A DNA stretch of 60,927 bases, from positions 40,001 to 100,927 of the forward strand of contig QANT01003154.1 in assembly GCA_003254885.1 (NCBI GenBank). The letters run 5' to 3'. Below, piece by piece: positions 23,361 to 36,100 of the stretch (position 1 is the stretch's first letter; the number at the start of each line of letters is the position of its first letter). The DNA comes from Purshia tridentata. Taxonomy: Eukaryota > Streptophyta > Magnoliopsida > Rosales > Rosaceae. The position numbers and the translations under genes are program-made. Under the pieces are notes generated by a model, which was not told the origin of the DNA, made no database searches, and worked only from the letters and a program-made list of their open reading frames with translations.

Positions 23361-24933
23361 ATGGCAATGAAATCTTACACTACTATGGCCTTGGTAGACT
23401 TGGTTCTTTTGCTCATCAATTTCAGCTATTTGGCAAATGGTGCTAATAATCAAGGGTTAGGAGCTTCTTTCATCTTTGGTGATTCTCTAGTTGATGCTGG
23501 AAATAATAACTATTTGCCCACATTGTCTAAGGCAAATAGCCGCCCTAATGGGATGGATTTTAAAGCATCCGGAGGAAATCCTACCGGTCGATTTACCAAT
23601 GGGAGAACCATTGGTGATATAGTCGGTAAAGTCTCTACTTATATATATGCAAGTGGGTTTCACTTTTATTAGAGACGTGACGTAAAACCTAATCTATAAG
23701 TGTGGTCTAAATGATTTTGTTAATTAATTAGTTTCATATTACATATGAAAGTTTGTTGCTTTTGTTTCTGCAGGTGAAGAATTGGGACAACCAAACTATG
23801 CAGTCCCATTTTTGGCTCCAAATGCCTCAGGGAAAGCAATATTGTATGGGGTGAATTATGCTTCAGGAGGAGGAGGGATTATGAATGCAACAGGAAGAAT
23901 ATTTGTAATTAGCTCCCAAATTACCCTCTACGGATATTCGAATTAGAGAATATTAATTAATTGTCTCGTTTTATCTAACATGCACAAGATAATTATGTAT
24001 GCAGATTAATAGGCTGGGAATGGATGTCCAAGTTGATTTTTTCAACCAGACAAGGAAGCAGTTTGATAAGTTATTGGGCCCATCAAAGGCAAAAGCGTAC
24101 ATTATGAAAAGGTCCATCTTCTCAGTCACAATTGGGTCCAATGACTTTTTGAACAATTATCTACTACCAGTCCTCTCCATTGGAGCAAGAATTTCTCAGA
24201 GCCCAGATGCGTTTATTAATGATATGCTCAATCACTTCAGAGCCCAACTTACAGTATGTAATTAAGCTTAAACCACTACTTTTTCTGATTAATTGGGTTT
24301 TGAACTCTTGATTAATAGTATTCTAATTCTAAACAGTGATTATTAACTAATTAACTATTGGTGCAGCGACTTTACCAATTGGATGCTCGGAAATTTGTGA
24401 TTGGAAATGTGGGACCCATAGGCTGCATACCTTACCAGAAGACCATAAATCAACTTAATGCAGACCAATGTGTGGAGCTGCCTAACAAGCTTGCACTTCA
24501 GTACAATGGCCGATTGAAGGACTTGCTTGCTGAACTCAATGACAATCTTCCAGGATCAACATTTGTTTATGCAAATGTGTATGACCTAGTGTCCGATGTC
24601 ATTACAAATTATGAAAAATACGGTAACTCCAATATTGACTCATTTTTTCATGTTGGACTAATATTCAAAAGTACAATTTTAATTCACAATCTAATAACAT
24701 AACATGCAGGATTTACAACATCCAGCGTAGCTTGTTGTGGAAATGGGGGCCAATACGCGGGCATAGTTCCGTGTGGTCCAACGTCGAGTCTGTGCTCGGA
24801 TCGTTGGAACCATGTATTCTGGGATCCCTACCATCCTAGTGAGGCTGCCAACCTTATAATTGCCAAAAAACTGATAGATGGAGACACAAGAATCATTTCT
24901 CCTATGAATCTCAGACAGCTTCGAGACCATTAA
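23361..24933 (+). CDS. GDSL esterase/lipase (374 aa, 5 exons)
   Basis: Exons are 23361-23625, 23774-23904, 24005-24253, 24367-24622 and 24710-24933; all introns are GT-AG and phases agree. The first ATG (23349) would add four residues. A hydrophobic leader (LVDLVLLLINFSYLANG) predicts secretion. SGNH-hydrolase blocks are all present: FIFGDSLVDAGNNN with nucleophile S42, the NYASGGGG block, GSNDFLNN with N178, and DPYHPSEA with D339 and H342. Length and five-exon layout are usual for plant GDSL lipases. These secreted enzymes act on acyl esters such as cutin, suberin or lipid esters; the substrate cannot be read from sequence. By position it may correspond to Arabidopsis At2g23540, recalled as a GDSL lipase beside a CDCA7 gene. 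Confidence 0.92.
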
Positions 24934-27900
24934 TTGTGACTTGTGGGGTTATAAATATGGATGTACACCGGCTCGTAACCAATTAATTCCTCTTGTCCTA
25001 TATATCCAGAGGATTAATTGGTGCTGTCGCCTTTAATATTTACTTTGTAAACTGTAACAAATACAAGCTTTCTCAGATTGTGTTGTGCTATGTCTGGAAT
25101 TTTGGGTGCATGGTGAATTGGTGATATCGAGGTTTGGAATACTGGGATTTTGGCTTAAATAAATTAATACTTCTATTTTGAAAATTAATGCTTACATGAC
25201 TAATTGCATTTCCTATAGAAAATATGTCTCAGATATTCGTCAATCGTCATGACTCATGACTCATATAATTTATGATTTGGTACGGTGTTCAGTACTGGTT
25301 GCTGGTTGATTCAGCAGGTTTTTATTATTATTTATGACAATGTAACCATTATTAACCACTAGCTTTCTTAATTATTTAATTCCAAGGAGCAATATTGTTG
25401 GAAATCGATCATTAAGAAAAAAATGTAGGGCTTTGGCCAAAAAAAAAAATGTAGGGCATAGAACTTGGGTCGGTAAGGTAATATATGTTACAAATTAATA
25501 TTGTTAACTGTGAAAATAATATACAACATATAGAAAAATCACATAAGCTTTTGTGCAAATTTAAAAGTAAGCTGGGGATATTCTCAATCCTAACTATAAG
25601 TAAAAAAATAAGGAGGCAATTTTCGCACTTCATTTTTCTCTATTGGCACTCTTTCTATTTTTAAAAATTGTTTTATTATATTTTATTATTTCTATTTCCA
25701 AATATACCCTTGTAGATTTTACTTACAAAATAATTTTTTATTTTTAAAATTCTCTTTTTAACTCATTTAAATATTCTCTTTAACTTGCAAAAGAAAAAAT
25801 CTTCTTTTTTACTATGTAGCCATATATCTACACGGTATGTTTTTTTGTTTTCTATGAACAATACTCTTTGAATTATACAACTCGTGCAGCCTATTTCAAC
25901 CTTTGCCTTTAATTTATTAATTTTAGTGTCCTACGTACAATCCTTTTGTTAGAACTACGTACTGTACTTTTTTTTTCAAAGGACTGTTGTACTCCAATTA
26001 TATTTTGTATCACTTGCACATTCTTTATTAGAATAGTCAAATATATTACAAAATTAACTTAATATGAATATTGCATTCTAAAATGAATAGTATGTTAGTG
26101 TAATCATCTTAGAACAATAAATAATGATTAGGTATATATGAATTAAAGAAGACAATAGAAATATAGAAAGAGAGAAAAGGAAAAGGTTTGAGTTGTTTGA
26201 CGATCATAGAAGACTAAACATGTTAAAACAATAAATAATAAAAAAATCTTTAATAAAATTGAAAGTCCACAGTTATAAGGGTATATTTTGGAAATACAAG
26301 TAATAAAATATAATAAAACAATTTTTAAAAATAGAAGGATTGCAAATAGCGAAAAGTGGAGTGCAAAAATTGCCTCCCAAAAAATATATAAATTAAGAAA
26401 ATACTACACTAGCTAGTATGAGTGCATGATTTTTCTGCAAAGACTTTCTAGACTTCATAGTTCTAGCACTCTAATGTGACCAGTTTTTGCTCCCACTTGG
26501 AAAGAATGTTGCGTTCAATTCCACTCTTTTGGATGGAAGAAAAAGTATTTTGTTTATAGTTTTTGGGCTAAGATTACTATAATTAGTTTCTTGGTACCCA
26601 CTATGTACATATTAATTTGTATTTTATTTTTTATTTTTATAATTTTTTTTATTGTTATTCCTATCGTGTACTCTCTTTACGTTTTAGGCTGGTTAATAGG
26701 GTGTATTTTATTTTTTTAATTTTATTACAATTGTTATGTTTTACAACTATACCCTCATTTCTTAGATCGTCTAAAATGATTGTTATGTTGAATGAAAGAT
26801 AAATTAGGTAATTTCATTTTTTGTGAAGTCTTTATAATAGTGAAGATAAAGATAAAGATGAGTTTACACAGAACTATCCCTAGACATTCCTATCTAAGTA
26901 ATAGGACTTGCTAAATCTGAACTTTCAAGGACATAGGACCCTCAAACTTACCTGCTGATACGTATGAAAACATGTTCTCTTTCAAAGCATTTAATCTAAG
27001 TGAGAAAATGTACAAGAAAACAAAGAAAAAAGAGAGAGGATGAAAAGTAGAAGTTGTCTTGAAACCATACATATGCATGCATTTATCTAGGGTGGTGGGT
27101 TGGATGTGAACATTTTCTCATTGTGGGTAGACCAAAGTATATATATATGATAATTGACTCATGTGGGGAATCATGTCCAGCACAGAAAAGGCCAAAACAA
27201 GAGAGAGATAGAGAGAGTGACAGATGTAGATTTAGAGAGAGAAGCAATACAAGGCATGCATTAAAAAAATGAGAGAGTGAAGAAAGGGAGGCATTGTCAG
27301 TGATATTGGGCGACCGAATAAGCTAAGCTTAGCAATTGCATGCAGTGGAGACTGAAGGAGTGAGTGGGCACTGGCAACAGTGTTTTGAGGACTACTGATG
27401 ACGACTTTCGAAAGCGACTTATGATTTTACTACTTGCCGGAGAAGAGACATTTCTATGCCCACTATGTCCCACTCGCTCGCGCGTGCCATTGCCTTCTTC
27501 ACAACCACAACCACCTGTCTTTACTTGGCACATGTCTTTCTCGTTGGACCCCACATACTCCTCACTCCTCACTCTCCTTTAAGACCTGATTTTGTTTCTT
27601 ATACTGTCCAAGATTTTGTTTGTTCTAAACCAAAAAAATTCTATATTTTTAGGAGTGTTCAAAGCGGGGATTTAGGACACATTGATTTGTCTAACAATTT
27701 GCTTCAAAAAAGACAACTACATAAATTAAATTAACCTATTCTGGCATATAAAGCAAGCTAGAGATACACTTTGGGATCCAAGTCCATGAATGTATCCCTT
27801 TGTTTTCAACCTTTTGAGTCACAACACAAGGAGCGAATTATAGGTTGAGTGAGTAATTGGGGTTATAATAAGGGTAGCTTGGTTATTAAGCTTAATAATA

Positions 27901-30118
27901 AGTAATAATAGGTTTGGTCACTCACTCGTGCTTAATTATTTTTGAAGTGCACGAGATAGAAGAGGTCGGGTTATGATTATTATGATTTGAGGGATAGGAT
28001 TAGTACAGCTGTGGCTGTGGTTGTGGTTGGATGAAGTGAAGTGAAGCGAATAGGATTGGATTAGAGATTGAGAGGGGGTTTGTTTGGTAATGGGCACAGT
28101 GGAGCGAGAAATGCGGTGAGAGAAAGGAGTACGGAGAAGGAATCTGATGCGGACATGACGACGACGCGTCCGAAATCAGAGGAGAGACCCAATAATTGCT
28201 CCCACGCTGTCCGACATTCATGATTCTGTCGGTACTCGCTCACCTACTTCAACCCGGCCCCCATCAATCCCTCTCAATCTTCTCTCCTCTTTGACGGGCC
28301 ATTCCTCATTTTGCCCGCTTACCTTATTTCAATTCTTTCCCATTCAAATTCAATTATTTTTTTACTTAAATCTATCTTTTTTATTTCGATTTTTATGGTA
28401 AGCTAACCACGTAGCATAACAATATATCTTACTTTTTTTCTTTTTTTAATTATAAGGAGGGAAAATAATTCGAATCTGAAAATAAAGGAAAAAAATTTTA
28501 TATTCAACCAATTAGATTAATCTTAATTCACAACATAATAATCTAATAAAATACTTTTTTTCTCATCCCACAAGTCAGGTATTGTTGAGTTACTGTCAAT
28601 ATGCATCCTTCTCCAATGTTCGTGAATATATATCATATTCAATTCCAATTACCAATATGCCATCTTATTCTTTTAACTTTAGGTGGTAAAGTTTGAATTG
28701 AACCATATTGGGAAAGACATGTAGCCTCTTTTTAGGAGAATTTTTAGGTACATATTAGAATTGATTTAATTGAAGACAAAAGCTACTTCTTACACACCCA
28801 AATTCAAACCATCTCCCTCATATGTAAAAAAAAAAAAAAGTACACATTGATGTTATGAATTCGCCAATATGCATACGTAATTGTTAATATTTATTTAGAC
28901 CATAAATGATAAATTATAGATTTAATATGTTGTATTAATAATTATAGACGTTTAATAATTTGTGTATATTTACAGCACCACATTGACATTTTACGTCGTG
29001 TTATTGTCTCATAATAATTTTTTTTTGTTATTATTGTTTTTTTTCTTATCAACACTTTTCCTCTTTTTATTGGTCAATAAAACTTTTCCTATAAATATAC
29101 ACTTACCACGTAGCTCCCTTTTTGCTTGCTTTAGCAATTTATACTAGAAGGTACGTGGATCCAATTTTGGTACATTGAAGAGTAAGAATTGTGAGACATG
29201 AACATTATGAACACAAAACATATATGACAAAACAAATATATACTTGAGAGACTATCGAGAGCATTCATTGAAGCTCCTTTTTCCTTTTTGGTTTATGTTT
29301 TTCCCCTATGCTTTCACCTAGCTAGAGATACATGGTATAGACCATAGTCTATAGTTCAGTAGATTTGCAGCAGCTACTTAGCAAACAGCAATATATAAAT
29401 CTGACCTACTGCTCATGGTAAAAAAATAAAAGATCTGAGCTACTGTGTACGGTATTATTGTCGGATCATTGAAATAAAACCTCCAATCCAATCCAAACCC
29501 AGTTACCCACCTTAATTATTTATAATAAAATTAGTCCCATGCACAGAACCCAGGACACCAGGGAGGCATGCATGCAAAAAGGTGAAATCTCAGGCACATC
29601 AGGCGCTATACTGAAGAGAGAGAAATAAAAATGTTATTATATATGTAATATATATGCATGCACCTTTTGTTTATTTATAATTGTTTTATGTGAATCAAAA
29701 TGGGAAGTACTGCTGTACCAGTATAGTACATCATCCAACTTTTTTATGGAAGAAACTTGTGGAACGTACGTGGATGCATACCCATCACTCATCAGGCAAT
29801 TACCCAAATCAATAGTCATAGATAGCAAGCTACTATTCCATTATTCATCATCCCAAGTAAATTAATTATATACTTGGAATTAAAATTAAAAAAAATTAAA
29901 AGAAATTTGATCGATCATTTGCAGTAGTTTGGATGAGAAAAAATTAAAGAGAGCAGGATCGAGCCCTGTTGTAGCTGTAGTTGTAGGAGCTAGCCGACCC
30001 AAAACAGAGGCTCTTCTGGAGCCGACTGAATTGTCTTGCATAGTACACAACACTGTAAAGCACTAAAGCTGTCCACTCAGTCTCTGAGTCTGCTTCATAT
30101 ATGCCTCAGAAATCCTGT
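24934..30118. other. Intergenic DNA, no gene supported
   Basis: A 5.2-kb AT-rich stretch. It contains the inverted-repeat element at 25611-26378. GA-rich DNA near 27195-27290 and a less AT-rich patch at 27300-28260 open frames on both strands, but none resembles a protein family. The last kilobase is probably Dof promoter DNA. Confidence 0.55.
25611..26378. mobile_element. Inverted-repeat DNA element of about 768 bp with TIRs near 95 bp
   Basis: The left end (GGAGGCAATTTTCGCACTTC onward, to about 25710) matches the reverse complement of the right end (about 26280-26378) at roughly 85 percent, including a long identical core at about 25656-25690. Both flanks carry AAAAAATA (25603-25610 and 26379-26386), a possible 8-bp target duplication, though it is low complexity. 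The interior has no coding capacity. Long TIRs suggest a non-autonomous Mutator-like or foldback element; an 8-bp TSD would also fit hAT. Confidence 0.75.
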
Positions 30119-30135
30119 TCCTCTCTCTCTCTCAC

Positions 30136-30170
<35 letters not shown>

Positions 30171-30226
30171 TATGCTATGCTCTGCACCACCAGATTCTCT
30201 CTCTCACTCACTCTCTCTCTCTCTCC
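30119..30226. repeat. (CT)n tracts in the Dof gene leader
   Basis: Two CT-rich tracts (about 30119-30169 and 30195-30226), each with the same CTCTCACTCACTCTCT core, separated by a short spacer. They lie 150-260 bases before the Dof ATG, where pyrimidine-rich leaders are common in plants and can influence expression. Confidence 0.85.
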
Positions 30227-30377
30227 ATAAAACCCCTCCACCCCCACCCCGCTAGAACCAAAAACAACTCCATATTCTCTTCTTTCTTCATCTTTACTCA
30301 CAAACTTTATCAAACACACCTTCCAAACCAAAAGAAAACCAACCAAGTAACTGCTAAGACGTTCGATCGCGACCCAA

Positions 30378-31124
30378 ATGCCGTCGGAGTCGAGCGAGCA
30401 GAGCCGAAGGCCACCCACCAAGTCCCAGACCCCGGGAGCTCCGCCGCCGGAGCAGGAGCACCTGCCCTGCCCCCGCTGCGACTCCACCAACACCAAGTTC
30501 TGCTACTACAATAACTACAACTTCTCCCAGCCCCGCCACTTCTGCAAGTCCTGCCGCCGCTACTGGACCCACGGCGGCACCCTCCGTGACATCCCCGTTG
30601 GCGGCGGCACCCGCAAGAACGCCAAGCGCTCTCGCTCCTCCGCCTCCGCCTCCGCAACCGCCACCACTTCCATGATGATGGCCTCCTCTGCTTCGCTTAA
30701 TGCGGACAACCACCACCAGTTGATTGCCCCGGTTTTTGTGCCGGTTTCGGCCAACCAAGGAGGCGCTTCCGTACATTTCGGTGGTGATGTGAAGCCTAAT
30801 GTGGGTAATGGGTGTGGTGGCGGGAGCTTCACTTCTCTGCTCAACAGTAGTACTCAGGGGCATCCTGGGTATTTGGCGCTGGGAGGGTTTGGGCTTGGGC
30901 TGGCGAGTGGGTTTGAGGAAATGGGCTTTGGGCTTGGAAGAGGCGTTTGGCCTTTTCCTGGGGTGGTGGGAGACCCTGGTGCGGGTGTTGGGGATAACGG
31001 TGGGGCTCATCATGGGATGGCGAACACGTGGCAGTTTGAGAATGGAGAAGTGAATGTTGGTGGTGGGGAGTTCTGTTCTTGGCCAGAGTTGGCAATTTCT
31101 ACCCCTGGGAATGCTCTCAAGTGA
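30378..31124 (+). CDS. DOF3.4: Dof zinc-finger transcription factor, OBP1/DOF3.4 type (248 aa)
   Basis: Intronless and markedly GC-rich at the 5' end. The Dof domain (residues about 31-82) has the CX2CX21CX2C zinc finger: [16 protein letters not shown], then [10 protein letters not shown], then [15 protein letters not shown] and a basic AKRSR stretch. The C-terminus ends with WQFENGE, WPELAIS and TPGNALK, matching my recollection of Arabidopsis OBP1/DOF3.4. Dof proteins bind AAAG elements in the nucleus; OBP1 is known to promote cell-cycle entry through D-type cyclin genes. The Gly-rich region at about 135-200 is typical of low-complexity activation segments. DOF5.8 is the alternative closest relative. 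The neighbouring PPR, Lines-like and MES genes agree with the At3g50410 region. Confidence 0.93.
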   Translation: MPSESSEQSRRPPTKSQTPGAPPPEQEHLPCPRCDSTNTKFCYYNNYNFSQPRHFCKSCRRYWTHGGTLRDIPVGGGTRKNAKRSRSSASASATATTSMMMASSASLNADNHHQLIAPVFVPVSANQGGASVHFGGDVKPNVGNGCGGGSFTSLLNSSTQGHPGYLALGGFGLGLASGFEEMGFGLGRGVWPFPGVVGDPGAGVGDNGGAHHGMANTWQFENGEVNVGGGEFCSWPELAISTPGNALK

Positions 31125-33137
31125 ATCTTCATTTTGGTTTTCTAATTTTCTCTTCTTTTTTTAATTCTTTTTTGGTTTCTTGTGGAAATTGTGCTTTACT
31201 GATGTAGGCTTTTTAATGATATGATAGTGTTGAGGCTTGAGACAAAATTACCACTTGAGATTGCTGTCCAAGAAAGAACTAGTGCTCCAATTGAAGTAAC
31301 TTCTCTTAATTAGATATGGATATGAAATTGGTATTTGATCACTTTTCAAATTCATCCAAAAGGAGCAATCTTTGCCCACAATTTTTCAGTTGTGAAGAAT
31401 ATGAGTGCCTATTGAATCCAGTTGGAAGCTCACCTGTTGAATTATATTTGCTCCTCTTTTTTCTTTAATTTCTATCACATTATACATGTGAGATTCATCA
31501 TTCATCTTATACATATCAAATTTTAACCCCCAAAACACACTGTACGTTGTCTATTCTTTTTTTGTCTCACATTAGTGAAAGGCAGTAATAGATACTTGCC
31601 AGCATGTTGATGTTGCAGCAGTACATGACAACTCAACTGCTTGTCCTTGAAATAAAATTTTGGTTCATCTAAAACTCTTTGGAGGGAAGATGTTCTGTAA
31701 CATTACTCCATGTCTATAACAAATGTAGATCAAATTGTTTTATTGCTCATTTACTCCCTAAATGAAATATACTAATTAAATCCAATACCATGCGGCTTCA
31801 TGCATTAGATAAGTATCTAACAGCATTCTATAAAATGGCCCAAAAGCCGAATCCGTATAAACCACCTCCTTAACTATCACCCAAGTGTCATATTGCCTCT
31901 AAATTAAAAGTTGGATAAATTAAGTTATTAAACTTTTCAAAATATGTCAACGTAGGTAATTTTTGTAGGATGTTATCTAAACTCTTCGATGAAGAGAAAA
32001 ATGAACAATTAATGGACAATTCATGCATAAAGCTTTACATAAATATTGTGGGTTTGTCCAAATACAATTCCAATTCTTCAACCAAATTTTGTTCCTTTTT
32101 GCCCTAGAGGGACAAGTTTTGGTAATATTAAACCACATCTGACCCATGTAAGGATTTGGAGGCGAATTGTCTTAATTGTCTTCACGTGATCTTACAATGG
32201 ATATTTGGATGAAATTTTAGAAAATTGGCTCACATTGAACTATTTTTAAAAGTTTGATTACTTAATTTAATATGTAAAGGCAATTTGAAACAAGGGTTAT
32301 AGTTGATGGGGATCTTTGGATGAAATAAAATTGTCTCACAATGACCTATTTTTAAACATTTGATGGATTAATTAATCAAAGTTTTAATTTGGGGAGTAAT
32401 TTGACAGAGTGTCATAGTTGAAGGGGAAAATGACTATGAAATTTCTTTATTTTAATCAGGACTTCAAAATGCATATATTACAAATTATTTAAACAGAACT
32501 TCTATTTCTATTTCTATTTACAATTTATCAATACATCTTTTAAACGTTTATGTGTTGCATCCAACTGTTTTAATTAGCTACAAATTGAAAAGAATGGAAG
32601 AAATAGGGTTGGGCTAAAAAAACCAAGCTCAAACAGGGCCCAAAGAGATTGGGCTGAGGTTCAGGGTCTTCCTTACTCCTCTTAGGCTTGACCTGGTCTA
32701 TGGCCCTAAGGCCCCTACCTATCTGGTTTATTTTGATTTGTTTATTTATGTTAGAAGGATTTTATGAAAAAAAAGTTAGAATAATTTAAAAAGGAAATTG
32801 AAAATTAATAAGGATTAAATATTATATATCTTAATTAATATTATCATATTATCTTATAATTAATTTATGTTAGAAAGATTTTATGAAAAATAAAATTAGA
32901 AGAATTTAAAAAGGAAATTGAAAATTAATAAGGATTAAGGACCAAGGAAAAAGTCAGAAAGATGAAAAAATTTACAAAAAGATGTACGCAAATACGATCA
33001 CCGAAATTTCCGACACTAAACTGAACAAAGGGCGGGTCCTTCACTTGCCCTTTCATTTTTTCCCTCCCTAGGGTTTTAAAGAGGGTCTCTTTCAATTTCG
33101 ACTTCAAATCCAAACCAGACCACAAAAACCCACAACA
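31125..33137. other. Intergenic DNA between Dof and NUP58
   Basis: No gene is supported. The left end is the Dof 3' UTR and the right end the NUP58 promoter and leader. A duplicated AT-rich segment is listed at 32743-32938. Confidence 0.65.
32743..32938. repeat. Direct repeat of about 75 bp separated by about 45 bp
   Basis: TTATGTTAGAAGGATTTTAT (copy from about 32743) recurs at about 32864 with close similarity to AATTAATAAGGATTAA at its end. The AT-only spacer suggests a local duplication, and no transposon ends were recognised. Confidence 0.8.
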
Positions 33138-36100
33138 ATGGCATTTTCATTATTCTCTTCGCCACTGCAACAACAACAACAACAACAACAACAGCAGCAG
33201 CAGCAACATTCACTGTTCCAAACTCAACAACAACCCTCACAGCCTTTTCAGCAAAGCAGTCCCTTCTTCTCACAACAACAACAACAACCGCAGCATCAAC
33301 AACAACAACAACAGCAACTACAATTTCAGCAACAGCAACAACAACAGCAGCAACAACAGCAGCAGCAGCAGCAAATGTTTTTGTTTACCAATGACAAGGC
33401 TCCGGCGAGTTATAGTACCAAGTGGGCCGATCTCCATCCTGATTCCCAGAAAATTCTCCTTCAGATTGAGTGCGTTTTCTTTTAAAGGAATTTTTAGCCT
33501 CTATATCTTTTTTTTGATTTCCCATTGTGAATTTTTTTTTGGGTATTTGGCTTGATTGTTTACTGAGAAAATGTAGGGAAAGAAGCAAGATTTCGAGTCT
33601 TTTTCATTGTGTTAAACTATTCTTAAGCTAAATTGCTGCATTGGACTACTCAAAGTGAAATAATTACTTTTTTTTTTCCTCTAAATTTCTGGGGTTTTAA
33701 TTAGGGTTTAAGTCTTGGCTTTCACTTAGTTAGTATTGAATACCGTATGAGTTAAGTGAACTATAGTGTAATCCTTTTGGGTAGATGAAATTTATTTTGA
33801 GGATTAATTATGATTTTATGGATTTTGAATTGCTTAAGTATTGTTTGCATATAGGGAACGGATACTGGGGTATAGGGATGAGAGCCAGAGGCTGGATCAA
33901 TGTAGTCGTCTCTATGATTCATCGGTTTCCAATGATGCGTTCGAGCATGATGCAAGTCGTATTGTTCAGGTTTGCTTTTTGAATAAATTAAAATTTTTAA
34001 TTATTCTCTATGAATTCTCGTTTTTTTTTTTTGCTGTCTGTAGTCTTGGTGTTATAAAATTGTTCATTGTAAAAAAAAGGTGTCATTTGGGTGAATTTAG
34101 TATTCCTGTGTGTATACAATGGGGTTCATATTATGCTGGACACTTTGCTGACTTCTGCCAGATCCTTTGGAGGCTTGGCAGTGTGCATGAATACAAATGT
34201 GATCCAAATTTTGTATGGTATAGAATAGAAGAGAATTTATATTCTCTTACAATGAACAATGTGATCCAAATTTTGTGATCCAAGTGTTGGGTCGATATGA
34301 TTGATACTTAAATAAGATTATTAGAAAACTTAGGTTTTTTTTTAATAGCATGAAAAAGCTCTTTACTTGTAGGTCGAATGTTCAATTAGTTGATTGTAAG
34401 GTATATATGGCTTCTTGATTCCCTAATGTGCTTCCAAAAAGCAAGAAAAACTCATATTTTTCTTATACTGGCCATTTTTGAAAATTTCTTACAGGAACTT
34501 GGGGGAATTGGTACTGCCATGGAAAGACAGAAAGCTGTGTTGCAGGAGCTGATGGGTAGTGTGAAAGAGATGTTACGGAATAGTGAGCTTGCTGTTCGGT
34601 CTTTCATGATTCTACGTCCAAGGTTTCTTCATCCAAATGCAGGAGGTACTTCAAATGCCACTGCACCGTCACAGGCTCCTGGAGCAACAGTACCACCAGG
34701 TTCAAATAGTCAACTGGCAGGTACTTCTATAGTGCCAGTTTTTGATTTCTACAATGGGATTCCAAGGAAGCCATCGCCCTTCCTACAGCAAACAGTTGCA
34801 AGATTTGAGAAGCATTCTGGTGAGTGTCACCAGTGGATTGAAGAATTAGAGCAGCTGCTGTTAGACTCAGAGAGGAACTCTGCCAATGCTGGATCCTCAT
34901 TGTTGCAATCTCTTCCAAAAGTCATGTCAAATGTGCATGAATTTTTTGTTCATGTGGCTGCTAAGGTAAATGAAAGCAAATCTGTTATGTTTCATTAACA
35001 TTATATCATAGAGTTATGGAGTGGAAAGTACATCATTATGCTCATTTTCTGTAAACAAATTATTTTTGTACCTCTTGTTTGTTGGTAGAGAATGTTGATT
35101 TGCACATTGTTATTCATAGTGCAGTTTTAGCATGAGAATACTGGTAGTTTATGGAACCAATTTGATTTGTGTTGTCTTTTGTAATAATTGGTATCATTTA
35201 ATGGTTTCAAAATAAAATACACAGTGCCCGTGAAAAATACAATCAACTATGGCTTCTCATTTGTTCAATGTATGTGGCTTTAAGTTAATGTGTATATGGT
35301 TTTCCCTCCCATTCCTTCCTTCAACTACCGTCTGACGTTCACACAAATGGAGCAGCATGCTGTTTCTTGATACATATGATTACTAATCAATGTCATGATC
35401 CCTTTTTTAGGTGGAGAGCATTCATCAGTACATTGTATCCATGAAAACAGCTTATCTTGCTAACCAGCGCCACCAAGGGGATGGGAATGATCCATTTCTT
35501 GAGGCTGATCGACGGGAAATGGCAAGGCAAGAAGCTGCTGCTAAGAGGGTGCATCCAACGTTGCATTTACCTGCAAATTCACAACCATCAACTCAAGTTG
35601 CTGGATTGTTTGCTAGCTCAGGAACTCACGGGGCATCAACTGCCCCGCAGACATCTGCAGCTACTACAACAGCTTCATCTGGGAGTGGATTCTCGCTTTT
35701 CAATACACCTTCTGCTTCATCTTCTTCCATGTCATCATCTCTGTTTACAACACCAACCACTTCTGCTCCAGTGTCTTCTCTTTTTGGATCATCAGCTGCT
35801 ACGCCTCAGACATCACTTTTTAGTTCTTCATCAGCATCTTTGTTTGGATCGGCTTCGACTCCCTCTCTGCTAGGCAATACTGCTCCAGCGTTTGGTTCTA
35901 GCATTCCTGTTGGAAGTTCATTATTTTCAGGTACCTTCTCACTCTTTTAGTTATACATCAGGAACTGTTGCATTTTTCATTTACAAATTTATTGTTCTTT
36001 ATAATTTTTCACATTTAAGAACAGAAAAATGTTTCAGGCATTAAGAGGCATTGAATGTGTCACGTGGTGATGCCTCTTCATGATAGTGTATGCTATGTGA

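Noticed and set aside
27195..27290. GAGAGA-rich stretch considered as a miR156/157-type precursor
   Set aside because: The TGACAGA-like match is too short, and no paired miRNA* arm was found.
27297..28243. Several 60-90 codon frames on both strands between GDSL and Dof
   Set aside because: No family resemblance, overlapping on both strands, and no splice structure linking them.
28400..28500. Possible SINE with a TTCGAAT box
   Set aside because: The A-like and B-like motifs are in the wrong order on the strand concerned.
30310..31095. Long minus-strand frames opposite the Dof gene, rich in Arg, Gly and Ala
   Set aside because: They are mirror frames created by the GC-rich, codon-biased Dof coding sequence.
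35457..35873. 138-codon frame overlapping NUP58 exon 4
   Set aside because: A shifted frame of the Ser-rich FG segment; its Leu/His/Gln-rich translation is low-complexity shadow.
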